DNA from: Actinobacteria bacterium IMCC26256
Lineage (GTDB): Bacteria > Actinomycetota > Acidimicrobiia > IMCC26256
Direction of reading: 5' to 3'
DNA: 64,000 nucleotides
Assembly (NCBI GenBank): GCA_001023575.1
Contig: CP011489.1
Coordinates: 558,001-622,000 of the forward strand
Made by a program: the position numbers and the translations under genes. Numbering within the stretch: position 1 is the first letter of the stretch; each line of letters opens with the position of its first letter. Of this stretch, positions 31,069 through 40,842 are shown piece after piece. Under the pieces are notes generated by a model. The model was given only the letters and a program-made list of their open reading frames with translations. It ran no database searches and was not told the origin of the DNA.

Positions 31069-31483
31069 TACTCGAATCTCCGCTGAAATGTTTATTGGTT
31101 GCGTGTGAAGTAGATAAAGCGTTTAGTGAACGTATCTTTTTACGAAAACTCTTCGTTTAAATAATGGACTGATTCGTGTGCTCACTAGCGACCGTGCACG
31201 TTCGGTAGCGCATGCAATCTTCCAAGAGTTCGCAGAAAACTAAAACGTCTATTTTTATTAAGTAGAAATGATTGCTCTCACTTTGCCCTTTGTGGCGGCA
31301 AAATATGTACCGATCTTCTGCCGGAAAGTGCCTCTCATGGGGCACAATGTCCGACATGAAAAAATGCCTACGCTCCGGCTTCAAAACCTCGTCCTCAATA
31401 CTCCAACCGCTTACCAAAGTAGGAGTGGATGTGCCGTTTCTGCGTGGGGTATATGGGGAAGTTTGGATAGTTAGTGGTGGGGC
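31069..31483. other. 415 bp intergenic region after the NHL gene
   Basis: An AT-richer stretch than its surroundings. A short stem ACGAA-AACTC-TTCGT (31142-31156) followed by TTAAATAAT could be a weak terminator for the NHL gene. Frames of 68-86 codons on both strands here overlap one another and lack recognisable features. The promoter of the gene at 31484 is expected in the right half. Confidence 0.4.
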
Positions 31484-32821
31484 ATGAATATCGACGAAAT
31501 GCCAGCACTACCAAGGGTTAAGGCTCTCCCAAAGGTGCTTCTAAGGCGTGTGATGCTTGCGTTCTTGGTTGCAGAGACTTCTAATCGCACTTCAGTCACT
31601 ATTTCGCATCGTCAAATAGCAGGAAAGTTAAATCGTTCTTCTCATCGACTCATCGGTAAACATCTAGAAGCTCTTATTGATGCAGGGTTTATCGAGGTTG
31701 CCATGGAGTCTGGTGGTGTCGTTCCCCATTCTTATAAGAGGGGAGCGTTCTTCTATGGGCGTACTCGTGACAATGAGAGACTCATTTCTCTGTCGCAGAT
31801 CCTCTCCGGCAGCGAGGGACTGTTGTCGGATTGGAAGGAAGTCTCTGCTTGGGGGCATGGTGCGCTCGGCCCGATTGGGGTGTTGTGCGTTGCGACCTTG
31901 TCCAGACTCGAGGGGCCGACTGCTCAGCCTGCTCTCAAGAGGTACTTAGAGCCGCTCTGTGTGGGGTCTTCTGTGGATAAGAAGTTGAGGGACCTACGGG
32001 AATGCGGGTTAGTTGTTAAGACCTCGGAGGGAGTAGCTCTCGTCGCCGACTGGGAGAGGGTGCTACATCGGGTGTTAGCAAAAAATCCGGCTGGGCATTT
32101 AAGAAAGGGTCGTGGGGATCACCGCCGAAAATGCGAATCTGAAGCAAATTTTCGTTCGGTGAACCGAGGGTGCTTGTCGGATGAAGAGAGAAGACAGATG
32201 GGGTCTCTCCTCTGTGTTGTGTGCGGAATTAGGAGAGGTGTTGAGGGGGAGCATTTTCCGCCAAAGCGTTTCCTAGATTTGGTGAAGGAACGGAACCATC
32301 GAGCCTTCTTGTGGGCGATCTGTCGGACCTGTAACAATGCAGAATCTGAGTTCATTAAGGCAATGAGGGACTGCAAGCCGGAGGATTTAAAGGCGATCTC
32401 GTTGAAAGGGGTACGCGATCCGCTTGCGGCCTATTTGGCCTACTCGAATGTGCGTAGGCAAATTTTTCACGATGCGGTCAAGACGCTTGATTATGAGACT
32501 GCGGAGAGAGTTGTTTGTGAGGTGCTTGCCTTTTGGCATGCATTAGAGACGATGGGTCTCACCGGGTATGCAGATCGGATATCCGCTCCCGTTGATGGAG
32601 ACCTCAGCGCAACAGCGGATGTCCACCCAGCCGTTTGTGCCAGCCAGTTGCCGCTAGGGGTGAACAAACGGTATGCGGACGAAATTCCGATAAAGCGACG
32701 TGGGCATATTCTTGTCGAGCGAGTGTTTTTCGTTGATGAGTTCGCCCGCTCGAGAGATCACCTGCCATCTACCAGCCACCAACTCCGTGTAACAGTGATG
32801 TGCAAGCAAAAAGCCTCTTAG
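31484..32821 (+). CDS. Winged-helix plus HNH-like zinc nuclease domain protein
   Basis: A 445-residue protein that I do not recognise as a named family. Residues 1-95 look like a winged helix: T-I-S-H-R-Q-I-A-G-K-L-N-R-S-S-H-R-L-I then G-K-H-L-E-A-L-I-D-A-G-F-I. Around residues 230-300 is an HNH-type zinc centre: C-V-V-C-G, G-E-H-F-P-P-K-R-F-L and C-R-T-C-N-N-A-E-S. The E-H-F-P-P-K form resembles HNH domains of the E-H-x-x-P-K type. It may bind and cut DNA, or regulate the operon that starts 237 bp downstream. Start ATG 31484 follows GGTGGGG. Confidence 0.6.
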   Translation: MNIDEMPALPRVKALPKVLLRRVMLAFLVAETSNRTSVTISHRQIAGKLNRSSHRLIGKHLEALIDAGFIEVAMESGGVVPHSYKRGAFFYGRTRDNERLISLSQILSGSEGLLSDWKEVSAWGHGALGPIGVLCVATLSRLEGPTAQPALKRYLEPLCVGSSVDKKLRDLRECGLVVKTSEGVALVADWERVLHRVLAKNPAGHLRKGRGDHRRKCESEANFRSVNRGCLSDEERRQMGSLLCVVCGIRRGVEGEHFPPKRFLDLVKERNHRAFLWAICRTCNNAESEFIKAMRDCKPEDLKAISLKGVRDPLAAYLAYSNVRRQIFHDAVKTLDYETAERVVCEVLAFWHALETMGLTGYADRISAPVDGDLSATADVHPAVCASQLPLGVNKRYADEIPIKRRGHILVERVFFVDEFARSRDHLPSTSHQLRVTVMCKQKAS

Positions 32822-32900
32822 GAGCAGAATGGACCGCAGCGGGCTGTGCACTCCGTCTGCAGGCTCGACTCGCCAATATTCTCGGAGCCGATAGGCCCTT

Positions 32901-32930
32901 TTGACACAATTTCATGGCCCCTGATAAATT
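32901..32930 (+). promoter_or_regulatory. Candidate promoter of the defence operon
   Basis: A perfect -35 TTGACA (32901-32906), 18 bp spacer, and a -10-like TAAATT (32925-32930), preceded by TGA as a partial extended -10. It lies about 120 bp upstream of the first operon gene at 33059, whose start follows a GGGGGA site. Confidence 0.45.
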
Positions 32931-33058
32931 TTCCGACTTCGGGAGGACCCATAATTTTGGGGCAAATCGCTAGGGGGCAGGGACTGTGAGTACGGCTAGG
33001 CCGGTATTCCGAAGAGTACTTTTGCGAACTTTGAACCAACTGCCCTGGGGGAATTGGC

Positions 33059-34048
33059 ATGGTTGATGGTCCTCTAGGTGTCGCGAGCCGAATCAAATGG
33101 CAAGACGAAACCGTGTGGAGAGCTTTGCCCGAATGGTCAAAATTTTATTTTGACTTAGGAGCCCACATTGTTTCGGTCGAAGACGCTAACGAGAGATCTA
33201 TTACTGCACTTTTGGTTCCAACTCGATCATTCGTGTCGGCGTTTATAGCCCTGGGAGCAGTCGCTGCCGCTATAGAAACGGAAGGCGAGGATGCAACCAA
33301 TGACGAAATGCTGAAGACGATTGCTCAACTCCCTTCCGGCGCGATTCTCACAAGTATGCGGGCTGGAAAGAAGGTTAAGTTCAAATTTAGGGAGTTAACC
33401 ACTACTCATGTCGTTATGTACAACAACGCTGCAGGGTTGCTTGAGCGCATTCCGCTAGAGCGAGCCCATACGATTTCTATAGGCGGAGTCGGGAGGGACG
33501 AGTACCCGAGCGCGAGAAACTCAGCAGCTAAGCAATCATGGGAACCGGAGTTCATTGAGGATGCACTCGGCATCAGTGATGCGACTGAGTACGTGAGGAG
33601 AGATAATTTTGCGGCCCTCATTGTTGGCAGGCTGAATCTCCTGAGCGAGGAATTGGAGCGAACAGGTTTTTCGGTTCGAGTCAACGGAAAGCGGCGCAGG
33701 GGACACCTCGAAGATATTCTCCGCACGCGCAAATTCGCTGACGATGACCTTGGGGAGGCCTTCAGAACTGATGTGATGTCAGAGACGGCACGCGAACTCC
33801 TTCCGGAAGTTGCGGCGCTTGCCCCGCCATTGATTGTTTTCGACAGCAGCCATGCTTTCCTCAAACACCGGAATTCATTTCCGAGCGGGAATTGGGTCGC
33901 AGTAGTCGATCGTTCCTCGGATCGATCAGTCGAGTCAGTCGAGGTCTTGAACCAACTTTACGCTCAGAGGCTCAGAAGCGACGAGCTATCGGATTCACTT
34001 GAATTACCACCAGGAGTTGATGCGATGTCATTCATGATGTCTCGATGA
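33059..34048 (+). CDS. Operon gene 1: unknown, possible N-terminal half of a split DrmE
   Basis: A 329-residue protein without a motif I can name with certainty. The N-terminal 130 residues are alpha/beta; the later part has a segment P-P-L-I-V-F-D-S-S-H-A-F-L then N-W-V-A-V-V-D-R-S-S, a pair of hydrophobic strands ending in Asp that is reminiscent of DrmE proteins of class 2 DISARM. Start ATG 33059 follows GGGGGA by 6 bases. Its stop overlaps the next start (ATGA at 34045), so the two products are probably made in equal amounts. Together they total about 840 residues, near the size of one DrmE chain. This link is inference. Confidence 0.5.
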   Translation: MVDGPLGVASRIKWQDETVWRALPEWSKFYFDLGAHIVSVEDANERSITALLVPTRSFVSAFIALGAVAAAIETEGEDATNDEMLKTIAQLPSGAILTSMRAGKKVKFKFRELTTTHVVMYNNAAGLLERIPLERAHTISIGGVGRDEYPSARNSAAKQSWEPEFIEDALGISDATEYVRRDNFAALIVGRLNLLSEELERTGFSVRVNGKRRRGHLEDILRTRKFADDDLGEAFRTDVMSETARELLPEVAALAPPLIVFDSSHAFLKHRNSFPSGNWVAVVDRSSDRSVESVEVLNQLYAQRLRSDELSDSLELPPGVDAMSFMMSR

Positions 34049-35583
34049 CTGCTGGAACCTTCGACGTCAAAACCACTACACAGATCTACTCTGTAGCCGA
34101 GCGCGCCAAACTTGGTTGGTTCACTGTTGACCATGATGGCTTCAGGGAATTCTCTCTTTCACTCCAGCAACTTAAGCGCGGGCTAGGTGAGAGGCTCGCA
34201 GTCGACCACTGGGTCGAGTTCATCGGGATACTTAACCGCGCACGCTGGCGCTACAGCATCACTCCACTACCTTTCAATTCGCCAGCCTTTGGCACACGGC
34301 AAATATCCGAGCAGTTGCCGAGCCTTTTAAGAAGGATCTCGGCCCACGAACCCCCTGGTTTTGTAGCAGAGGCAGAGGAATTAGCAGCACAGGCACAATC
34401 CCTTATCCAATCGCCGAGTGACTCCTTAACAGATTGCGTGATAGAGCTCATAAGGGCGGATAAGGCCCCGAAAGGGACACTCGTTGTTCCGAAAGCGACT
34501 TACCAGTCAGCGATTGCTGCCCACCTGGCGCATCGAGCTCGTGGAATTGGGATTGATGTCGTAACACCACGAGAACTTGCGTTGCTCGGAGCGAGAGAAG
34601 CAATAACAGTCGTTGGCTCAACCGTCTGGTACCGAGGAATGGATCATGTATTCGTAACGCCGCGCGCAAGTCGCGTAATGATGGTTCGCTGGGAGTGGAT
34701 AAACGAGACACTTCCGAGTGAAGAGAGATTTGCGGGTGGGCATCGAGGTAAACGGAGGGAACCAACTCCTCCGCCAAGTCCCAAAGCGAGAGAGTCCATC
34801 GCTGCATCGGAGATAACTCCCGAAATTGATTGGGGTGGCGTCGGCTCCGTATTTACAGATGGTGCGGGGGCAGCATCGGCGGGCGAGCTTGTTGAGTGTC
34901 GCCTATGGGCCCTTGCTAATGGTTGGGCAGTCGCTACCCGCACAGATACTGACGCAACGATCCGAACGGTCGATCCCTCCCTGGAGGGAGTAGCGCGAGT
35001 AGGCGAGAGTGCAATAGCTGACCTTGAGGTCGGAGATTATGTTGCGTTACGAAGTGGCGGCGGCGGCGATGTCATTGCAGAGATAGCCGACCTGCAAATT
35101 GGTGAGGATGCAGCGCGATTAAGAGGGCTGCAAAAACTCTGGAAGGGCGAGCTCCGTCAACGAATTCGTCTGAATTCAGCTGAGGGCGTCGCCAAAACCA
35201 TCGGAACCTCCGCCCAGAATGTGCAAAATTGGGCGTCAGACAGCCCTAACAAAATTGGACCAGGTAAGAAAGAAGACTTCGTTCGTGTTTTGACTTTTCT
35301 GGGGTTGAAAGATCGCAGTAACGAGATGTGGAGTGCCGTCAAGCGGCTTCGGAGCGAGCACCATAAAGCAGGAACGGTGTTCACTAAAAGCCTTGTTTCC
35401 AAGATAAGTACCGCTGATTTGAGTCAGCTCGAGAACACTGGATCAATGATAGTGACCCTAAACGGGGTCCAAGGCGCTCCGATGCAGGTATGGCGTATTG
35501 AGGACCGGTCCGAAGAAACCTTGATGGTCCCTGAGACTCTGATCCTAAGACCAATAGAGGTTGGTGACCTGTGGCACGGATGA
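34045..35583 (+). CDS. Operon gene 2: possible C-terminal half of DrmE
   Basis: A 512-residue protein. The middle region (T-L-V-V-P-K-A-T-Y, I-D-V-V-T-P-R-E-L, T-V-V-G-S-T-V-W-Y-R-G-M-D) looks like the second RecA-like lobe of a helicase without its catalytic loops. The C-terminal 150 residues read V-G-D-Y-V-A-L-R-S-G, then L-R-G-L-Q-K-L-W-K and a helix-turn-helix V-Q-N-W-A...I-G-P-G-K-K-E-D-F, followed by H-H-K-A-G. I recall this layout from the C-terminal domain of DISARM DrmE, but cannot verify it without a search. It overlaps both neighbours by ATGA. Confidence 0.5.
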   Translation: MTAGTFDVKTTTQIYSVAERAKLGWFTVDHDGFREFSLSLQQLKRGLGERLAVDHWVEFIGILNRARWRYSITPLPFNSPAFGTRQISEQLPSLLRRISAHEPPGFVAEAEELAAQAQSLIQSPSDSLTDCVIELIRADKAPKGTLVVPKATYQSAIAAHLAHRARGIGIDVVTPRELALLGAREAITVVGSTVWYRGMDHVFVTPRASRVMMVRWEWINETLPSEERFAGGHRGKRREPTPPPSPKARESIAASEITPEIDWGGVGSVFTDGAGAASAGELVECRLWALANGWAVATRTDTDATIRTVDPSLEGVARVGESAIADLEVGDYVALRSGGGGDVIAEIADLQIGEDAARLRGLQKLWKGELRQRIRLNSAEGVAKTIGTSAQNVQNWASDSPNKIGPGKKEDFVRVLTFLGLKDRSNEMWSAVKRLRSEHHKAGTVFTKSLVSKISTADLSQLENTGSMIVTLNGVQGAPMQVWRIEDRSEETLMVPETLILRPIEVGDLWHG

Positions 35584-37295
35584 TTCCTCCGGTTTTTGAC
35601 CCAATGAATCCAAGCCCAGGGGAACGCATTCTGTTCGACCAACTTCGTGACGATTCCTTAACCGAGCGTTGGACCGCCCTCCACTCTCTTGATCTACCAA
35701 AGCATATTAATCAATCCGTTGGGGAAATTGACTTCGTTGTAATAATTCCCGGCCAAGGTGTTGTTTGCTGCGAGGTTAAAGGTCATAAGAAAATTCGACG
35801 CGTGGATGGCGCCTGGTACCTTGGCCAAAATCAGTCTCCTGACTACAGGGGGCCATTCAAGCAAGCAGCAGACGGGATGTATTCGCTCCGACAACGTGTC
35901 CGGACTGCGATGCCTGACCAGAACCAAACGATCTTCACTTCGGTAGTGATAGTGCCTTTTCTAGATGATCTAGAGAAACAGCAACACGCCGAATGGGAAG
36001 ATTGGCAATTGATTACAAAGAAGAAGCTGAACGAGACTGGAATAGGAAATCTTCTTACGCAGGCAATTGAACAGGAACGCCAACGCCAAGCCTCTCCGCC
36101 GAAGAGCTCTGGCTTCGAACTAAAGAAGAGCAATGCCCTGGTCTCTTACCTTCGCCCTGATTTTGAAATGTTTGTGTCACCAGCCGAGCGCAGACTGGAG
36201 CGGCGTGCGGACCTCCTTAGATTCACGGGTGAGCAGCTCGAGGCACTCGATCTGATGGGAAGTAATCGCCAAACGTTGTTTGAGGGACCAGCCGGAACCG
36301 GCAAGACGGTCTTGGCAATAGAGGAGGCCCGCCGCGCCGCACTCTCAAATGAGAAAGTGCTATTTATTTGTTACAACAACTGGCTTGCCAAGAAAATAGC
36401 TCGTGAATTCAAAGACGAAGAAGCTGTAACCGTTCGCACTCTTGGGGCCCTTTACCTAGACATTGTCGGGCGAGAAACCCCCGCTATTGGGCGAGACAGT
36501 GAATGGTGGGATCACGAGCTTAGGGAGCAAGCAATCGAAGTGCTTCTGGATCGTGGTTACCCTGGAGACTTCGATTTGATGATCATTGATGAGGCACAAG
36601 ATATTTTCGCCCTAGGTGGTCTTGAAGTAATTGACCTTATTGGCCAGGATTTATTGCGCTCGGGAAGGTGGCGCATGTTCGGGGACTTTGAGCGACAAGC
36701 AATTTTTGGTGATCCCTCGAGCGCACTTGCCGAATTACGAAACATCTCGCCGCAGATTACTCATTTTCCGCTCACGAAGAACTGCAGAAATACACCAAGG
36801 ATCGTCAGCTTTATAGAGATGGCCTCGGGGATGGTCCCCGGTTATGCGAAGATCCTCCGCTCTGACGACAAGGTGGACCCAAGTGTGTCGTATTACAAGA
36901 ATGAAACCAAACAAGGAGCGCTGCTCCAGCAGAGTATCGAATCGCTCCTAGAGGAGGGCTTCGAGAACGGCGAGATTGCAGTGCTCTCACCGAAACGAAA
37001 AGGAATTTCAACGATCATAAATGGGGATCTTCAAGAGCAGCTCGGAACTGATTCGGAAAGCCTTGATGATGATCTAATCGTCGTGGCGACGATTAGAAAA
37101 TTCAAAGGGCTCGACAGACCGGCAGTCATAATCACGGATATTGATGATGTGTCTACACCAGCCTCTGAAGCGATGTTTTATACAGGCATGACACGAGCAA
37201 CGGATCGCCTAATCGTATTAATCGCGCATGATCAACAAGCTAATGTCAGAGACAAACTTGCGAAGTTCGCACAAATCAAGGGGCAGCAGAAGTGA
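35580..37295 (+). CDS. NERD nuclease-domain SF1 (UvrD-like) helicase
   Basis: About 571 residues. An N-terminal NERD domain (about 10-110) has its nuclease-like residues: G-E-I-D-F-V-V and C-C-E-V-K-G. It is followed by an SF1 helicase: Walker A G-P-A-G-T-G-K-T near 240, Walker B I-I-D-E-A-Q-D-I, T-K-N-C-R-N-T, K-F-K-G-L-D and T-R-A-T-D-R-L. It should translocate on and perhaps cut DNA. I prefer the ATG at 35580 (ATGA overlap with the previous stop) over the GTG at 35571. It ends in a GTGA overlap with the drmA-like gene. DrmC, the nuclease of DISARM, is absent and this protein could take its place. Confidence 0.85.
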   Translation: MIPPVFDPMNPSPGERILFDQLRDDSLTERWTALHSLDLPKHINQSVGEIDFVVIIPGQGVVCCEVKGHKKIRRVDGAWYLGQNQSPDYRGPFKQAADGMYSLRQRVRTAMPDQNQTIFTSVVIVPFLDDLEKQQHAEWEDWQLITKKKLNETGIGNLLTQAIEQERQRQASPPKSSGFELKKSNALVSYLRPDFEMFVSPAERRLERRADLLRFTGEQLEALDLMGSNRQTLFEGPAGTGKTVLAIEEARRAALSNEKVLFICYNNWLAKKIAREFKDEEAVTVRTLGALYLDIVGRETPAIGRDSEWWDHELREQAIEVLLDRGYPGDFDLMIIDEAQDIFALGGLEVIDLIGQDLLRSGRWRMFGDFERQAIFGDPSSALAELRNISPQITHFPLTKNCRNTPRIVSFIEMASGMVPGYAKILRSDDKVDPSVSYYKNETKQGALLQQSIESLLEEGFENGEIAVLSPKRKGISTIINGDLQEQLGTDSESLDDDLIVVATIRKFKGLDRPAVIITDIDDVSTPASEAMFYTGMTRATDRLIVLIAHDQQANVRDKLAKFAQIKGQQK

Positions 37296-40200
37296 CTTCA
37301 AGCAATCACATCGATAATCGAGAAGTCATCGTCGATGCCCTACGCGCAGAGCTAGTAGGGCCCGATCCGCAGGGACCCGAGGTTGAGTGCCGGGGAAGTG
37401 CATCGATTCATGTTGATGATCCGAGGGCACCGCATCGCCAAAGCGGTTCCGGGGAAGAAATTTTAACTGGCGATGCGCCCCTGACCCGTTACGGAATAGG
37501 CGTCCTATTTCCAATAGCTGTGTCCGACGATCCACCTCCCGAGAATGAAGAAGACGGTTCGATGGAAACCCCGGATCAAGGTAGTGAGGAGGAGGCCCTA
37601 GAGGCATTTATCGATGAGGGGGGGCAGGAGATTGAAAAGGTCATGGACCGATTCGAGCGTGGAAACTCGAGAGGTGAAGGCCCAGACGAGGAGCCGTCTT
37701 TAGCAGGCGCCAATGACCGCCAGCCCTCCGCTATGGCAGTCAGTTTCCTGCTTGACGTGACTGACGTAGATGAGTTGAACGTCGAAATCACTGGCGGACG
37801 ATACACCGCTCGAAAGGTTAACCACGACCCTACCTCTAAGGCTTGGCAGCCAACATGGTGGCTACGTACCCCCGTGAAAATTGTTTCTACATTCGAAATC
37901 CAAACATTGCTCGCAGCAAAAGGGAAACGAATAAGCGGAACCGTCGTCCTCGATGAAGGTTCCGGCCCGATCAGCATCGAAGCATTTTGTGTAGCCCGAG
38001 CACATGCTCCCAACCAGCTTCTCCTCACCGTTGGAATTATCAATCGCTCAGTTCAGGTGACCGGAGATGATCGCATCAACGACTGGCGGACTGCTTCATG
38101 TCTCTTCCAAAGCGCCTTTACCGTATCGCCAGGAGTTGGGTCAAGCAGTTCAGTGCTTCCGTACCCGCAGCGCGGCGGGCTCGAACGTGACGACGAGGAA
38201 TGGTCACTCGAGCTCCTATACCGTGATGTGCAGACATTTGCTATAGGGCATGGATGCTCGGCGGATTGGGACACGCGTGATGGTGCGTCGAGGGCTAATG
38301 CCGTGCGTGCCGAATGCCTCCCCGCCTTCGAGACCCCAAGCATTACCCCAAACGTTACTGGGCCCGACGGTCAACCAATTTTTGTGCCGATGGCTCCACT
38401 TGCAGGCCTAATACCAGAGGACAACGGTATGGGCAATGTCGCACAGATCATCAACGGCTATGAGGAGTGGATTGACTCGAAACGCGACTCCATTAGTGAA
38501 TTGGAGCCAGAGGAGCTGAAGTTGCATGCTCGGCGACACATCAAAGAATGCGAGCGAATGTTGTCTCGCATGCGAAAGGGCGTTGAGTTCTTAGAGGGGG
38601 ATGCAAAAGCTAGGCGTGCATTTCAACTAGCTAATCGAGCAATCCTCTTTCAACAGATCCGAGCTGGAGCACCTGTGCGACTCTTGGAATGGGACAAGCG
38701 TGATAAGAAAATCGGACACAAAGATCCGATGCTCACACCTGATCCGCTCGTGCCGACGGCAGGGCGTGGACAGTGGCGCCCTTTCCAGATCGCCTTCCTC
38801 CTAGCGGCTATTGAAACAACTGCGCTCCCATTGCATGAGGATCGGGAGCTAGTTGATCTCATTTTCTTCCCAACAGGAGGCGGAAAGACCGAGGCTTATC
38901 TGGCGCTAGCTGCTTTCGCCACGTTCTATCGCCGCCTAAGCGACCCAGAGGACCTTGGCACAAACGTCCTTATGCGCTACACGCTTCGCCTGCTAACCGC
39001 ACAACAGTTCCAACGCGCAGCGGCACTCATCTGTGCAATGGAAATAATCCGCCAGACTGAGGATGACAAACTTGGAGGGCACTTTTCTATCGGTATCTGG
39101 GTAGGAAATTCGGTTACGCCGAACGATAAGGCAGCGGCGCTCAAAATGTTAAGTGAGTTAAACAAGGGCGATGGATACGCTGATAACGGTTTTCTTGTTA
39201 CGCGGTGTCCTTGGTGTGCTGCACAGATTGGACCCATTAATTACCAAGGAAAGAAACCGAAATATGCACCGGTGCAGGTCGGCTACGAGCAGAAAGTTGA
39301 CACTGTAATTATCAAGTGTACCGATCATGAGTGCGCCTTCAGCGGTGGTTTGCCGGTCCGAGTAATTGACCAAGAGATATACGAACACCGACCAGACATC
39401 ATCATTGGGACTGTCGATAAGTTTGCTCGCCTCATTTGGCGTGACGACACGCGATCGATATTCGGTATCGGACAAAATGGGGAGCGCGAATATTCACCCC
39501 CAGGGCTAATTATTCAAGATGAGCTGCACCTAATTTCAGGTCCCTTGGGTTCAATGGTCGGGATGTTCGAGACGCTTATCGATGTGCTGTGCTGCCAAGA
39601 GCACGAAAGCGGAGAGGTAACTCGCCCAAAAATCGTAAGCTCAACGGCAACAATAAGACGGTATTCGGAGCAAACAAAAGCTCTCTTTGCACGCGACGAC
39701 GTAGCCCTATTTCCGCCGAGGGGGCTTGAGGCTGGGGATTCATATTTTGCGACCTATGCAAGAGATGCATCAGGGGAGCTGAGCGTTGGTAGGCGATACG
39801 TTGGAATTCTGGGTACGAGTCTCGGATCGCACCAGACAGCACAGACGCGATCCGCAGCGACTGCGCTTTACGTCGCCAATCTCCTCGGGGGCCCAGAAGC
39901 GGCGGACCCCTGGTGGACAGTCCTCTCGTTCTATAACAGTCTTCGCGAACTGGGTGGGGGTTTATCGCTGTACCAACGAGACATTAAGGAGTACATGTGG
40001 ACCTTGCACCTTCGGAAGGGTCTTCCAAACACCTCTTTGCGGTCATTCCACCGCGTCGAGGAACTCACAAGCAGAATTCGCAACCAAGATGTTCCTGACC
40101 GTCTGGCCCAACTTGAAGTCTCAACGACAGATCCGAATCAGGAAGCGATCGATGCATGCCTAGCGACGAGCATTATTGAAGTTGGAGTTGACATTGACCG

Positions 40201-40822
40201 ACTTTCTTTGATGGCAATCATCGGGCAGCCCAAGACCACAGCCCAATACATCCAAGTATCCGGGCGTGTAGGACGCCGGTGGCAGGAGAGGCCGGGCCTG
40301 ATCCTCACCGTTTATAGCCCCACAAAGGCTCGTGACAGATCACATTTCGAAAAATTCCGCTCGTACCACGAACGCCTCTACGCTCAGGTCGAACCTACAA
40401 GCGTGACGCCATTCGCTCCGCCAGTTCAAGAGCGCGGACTACACGCCTTACTAGTCGCATTCATCCGCCAATTCGGGCCTACCGCTGATGTCCAGTCACC
40501 GTATCCCGTTCCGATTGCGCTCATTAACAGGGCAAAGGAGGCCATCGAAGCCCGCGTCAATATCGTCGACCCCGACGAGAGCCGCACTGCTCTCGAAATG
40601 CTGCAACGTCGCATTAAGGAGTGGCAGCGATCGGGGGCGACCAAGTGGCAGCGTGAGGGCTCCGTCGACGTCGATTTTCTGATTCGTCCAAGCGGCGAGT
40701 ACATCGAAGCAAAGCTTGCTAGGACCACATGGGCGTTACCGACGTCTCTACGTGATGTAGATGCAAGCTGCGAAGCGACCATCACCTCCCACTACTCAGC
40801 GCACTTGCCAAATACGCCATAG
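37292..40822 (+). CDS. drmA: DISARM-type helicase DrmA
   Basis: A 1176-residue SF2 helicase. Walker A is F-F-P-T-G-G-G-K-T-E-A-Y-L near residue 527, motif II is Q-D-E-L-H-L-I-S-G near 743, and motifs V/VI are S-I-I-E-V-G-V-D-I-D and Q-V-S-G-R-V-G-R-R near 965-990. A zinc ribbon (C-P-W-C and C-T-D-H-E-C) is inserted between motifs I and II. The 500-residue N-terminal part and the FPTGGGKTEAYL/DELH pattern are what DrmA proteins show. DrmA forms a complex with DrmB that loads on phage DNA in known DISARM. GTG start within GTGA overlap. The drmB-like gene follows after 20 bp. Confidence 0.85.
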   Translation: MTSSNHIDNREVIVDALRAELVGPDPQGPEVECRGSASIHVDDPRAPHRQSGSGEEILTGDAPLTRYGIGVLFPIAVSDDPPPENEEDGSMETPDQGSEEEALEAFIDEGGQEIEKVMDRFERGNSRGEGPDEEPSLAGANDRQPSAMAVSFLLDVTDVDELNVEITGGRYTARKVNHDPTSKAWQPTWWLRTPVKIVSTFEIQTLLAAKGKRISGTVVLDEGSGPISIEAFCVARAHAPNQLLLTVGIINRSVQVTGDDRINDWRTASCLFQSAFTVSPGVGSSSSVLPYPQRGGLERDDEEWSLELLYRDVQTFAIGHGCSADWDTRDGASRANAVRAECLPAFETPSITPNVTGPDGQPIFVPMAPLAGLIPEDNGMGNVAQIINGYEEWIDSKRDSISELEPEELKLHARRHIKECERMLSRMRKGVEFLEGDAKARRAFQLANRAILFQQIRAGAPVRLLEWDKRDKKIGHKDPMLTPDPLVPTAGRGQWRPFQIAFLLAAIETTALPLHEDRELVDLIFFPTGGGKTEAYLALAAFATFYRRLSDPEDLGTNVLMRYTLRLLTAQQFQRAAALICAMEIIRQTEDDKLGGHFSIGIWVGNSVTPNDKAAALKMLSELNKGDGYADNGFLVTRCPWCAAQIGPINYQGKKPKYAPVQVGYEQKVDTVIIKCTDHECAFSGGLPVRVIDQEIYEHRPDIIIGTVDKFARLIWRDDTRSIFGIGQNGEREYSPPGLIIQDELHLISGPLGSMVGMFETLIDVLCCQEHESGEVTRPKIVSSTATIRRYSEQTKALFARDDVALFPPRGLEAGDSYFATYARDASGELSVGRRYVGILGTSLGSHQTAQTRSAATALYVANLLGGPEAADPWWTVLSFYNSLRELGGGLSLYQRDIKEYMWTLHLRKGLPNTSLRSFHRVEELTSRIRNQDVPDRLAQLEVSTTDPNQEAIDACLATSIIEVGVDIDRLSLMAIIGQPKTTAQYIQVSGRVGRRWQERPGLILTVYSPTKARDRSHFEKFRSYHERLYAQVEPTSVTPFAPPVQERGLHALLVAFIRQFGPTADVQSPYPVPIALINRAKEAIEARVNIVDPDESRTALEMLQRRIKEWQRSGATKWQREGSVDVDFLIRPSGEYIEAKLARTTWALPTSLRDVDASCEATITSHYSAHLPNTP

Positions 40823-40842
40823 CTAGAGAATCGGATAATCAG

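Noticed and set aside
31157-31417. Small reverse-strand gene of 86 codons
   Set aside because: No ribosome site or recognisable feature, and overlapping frames on the other strand are equally plausible.
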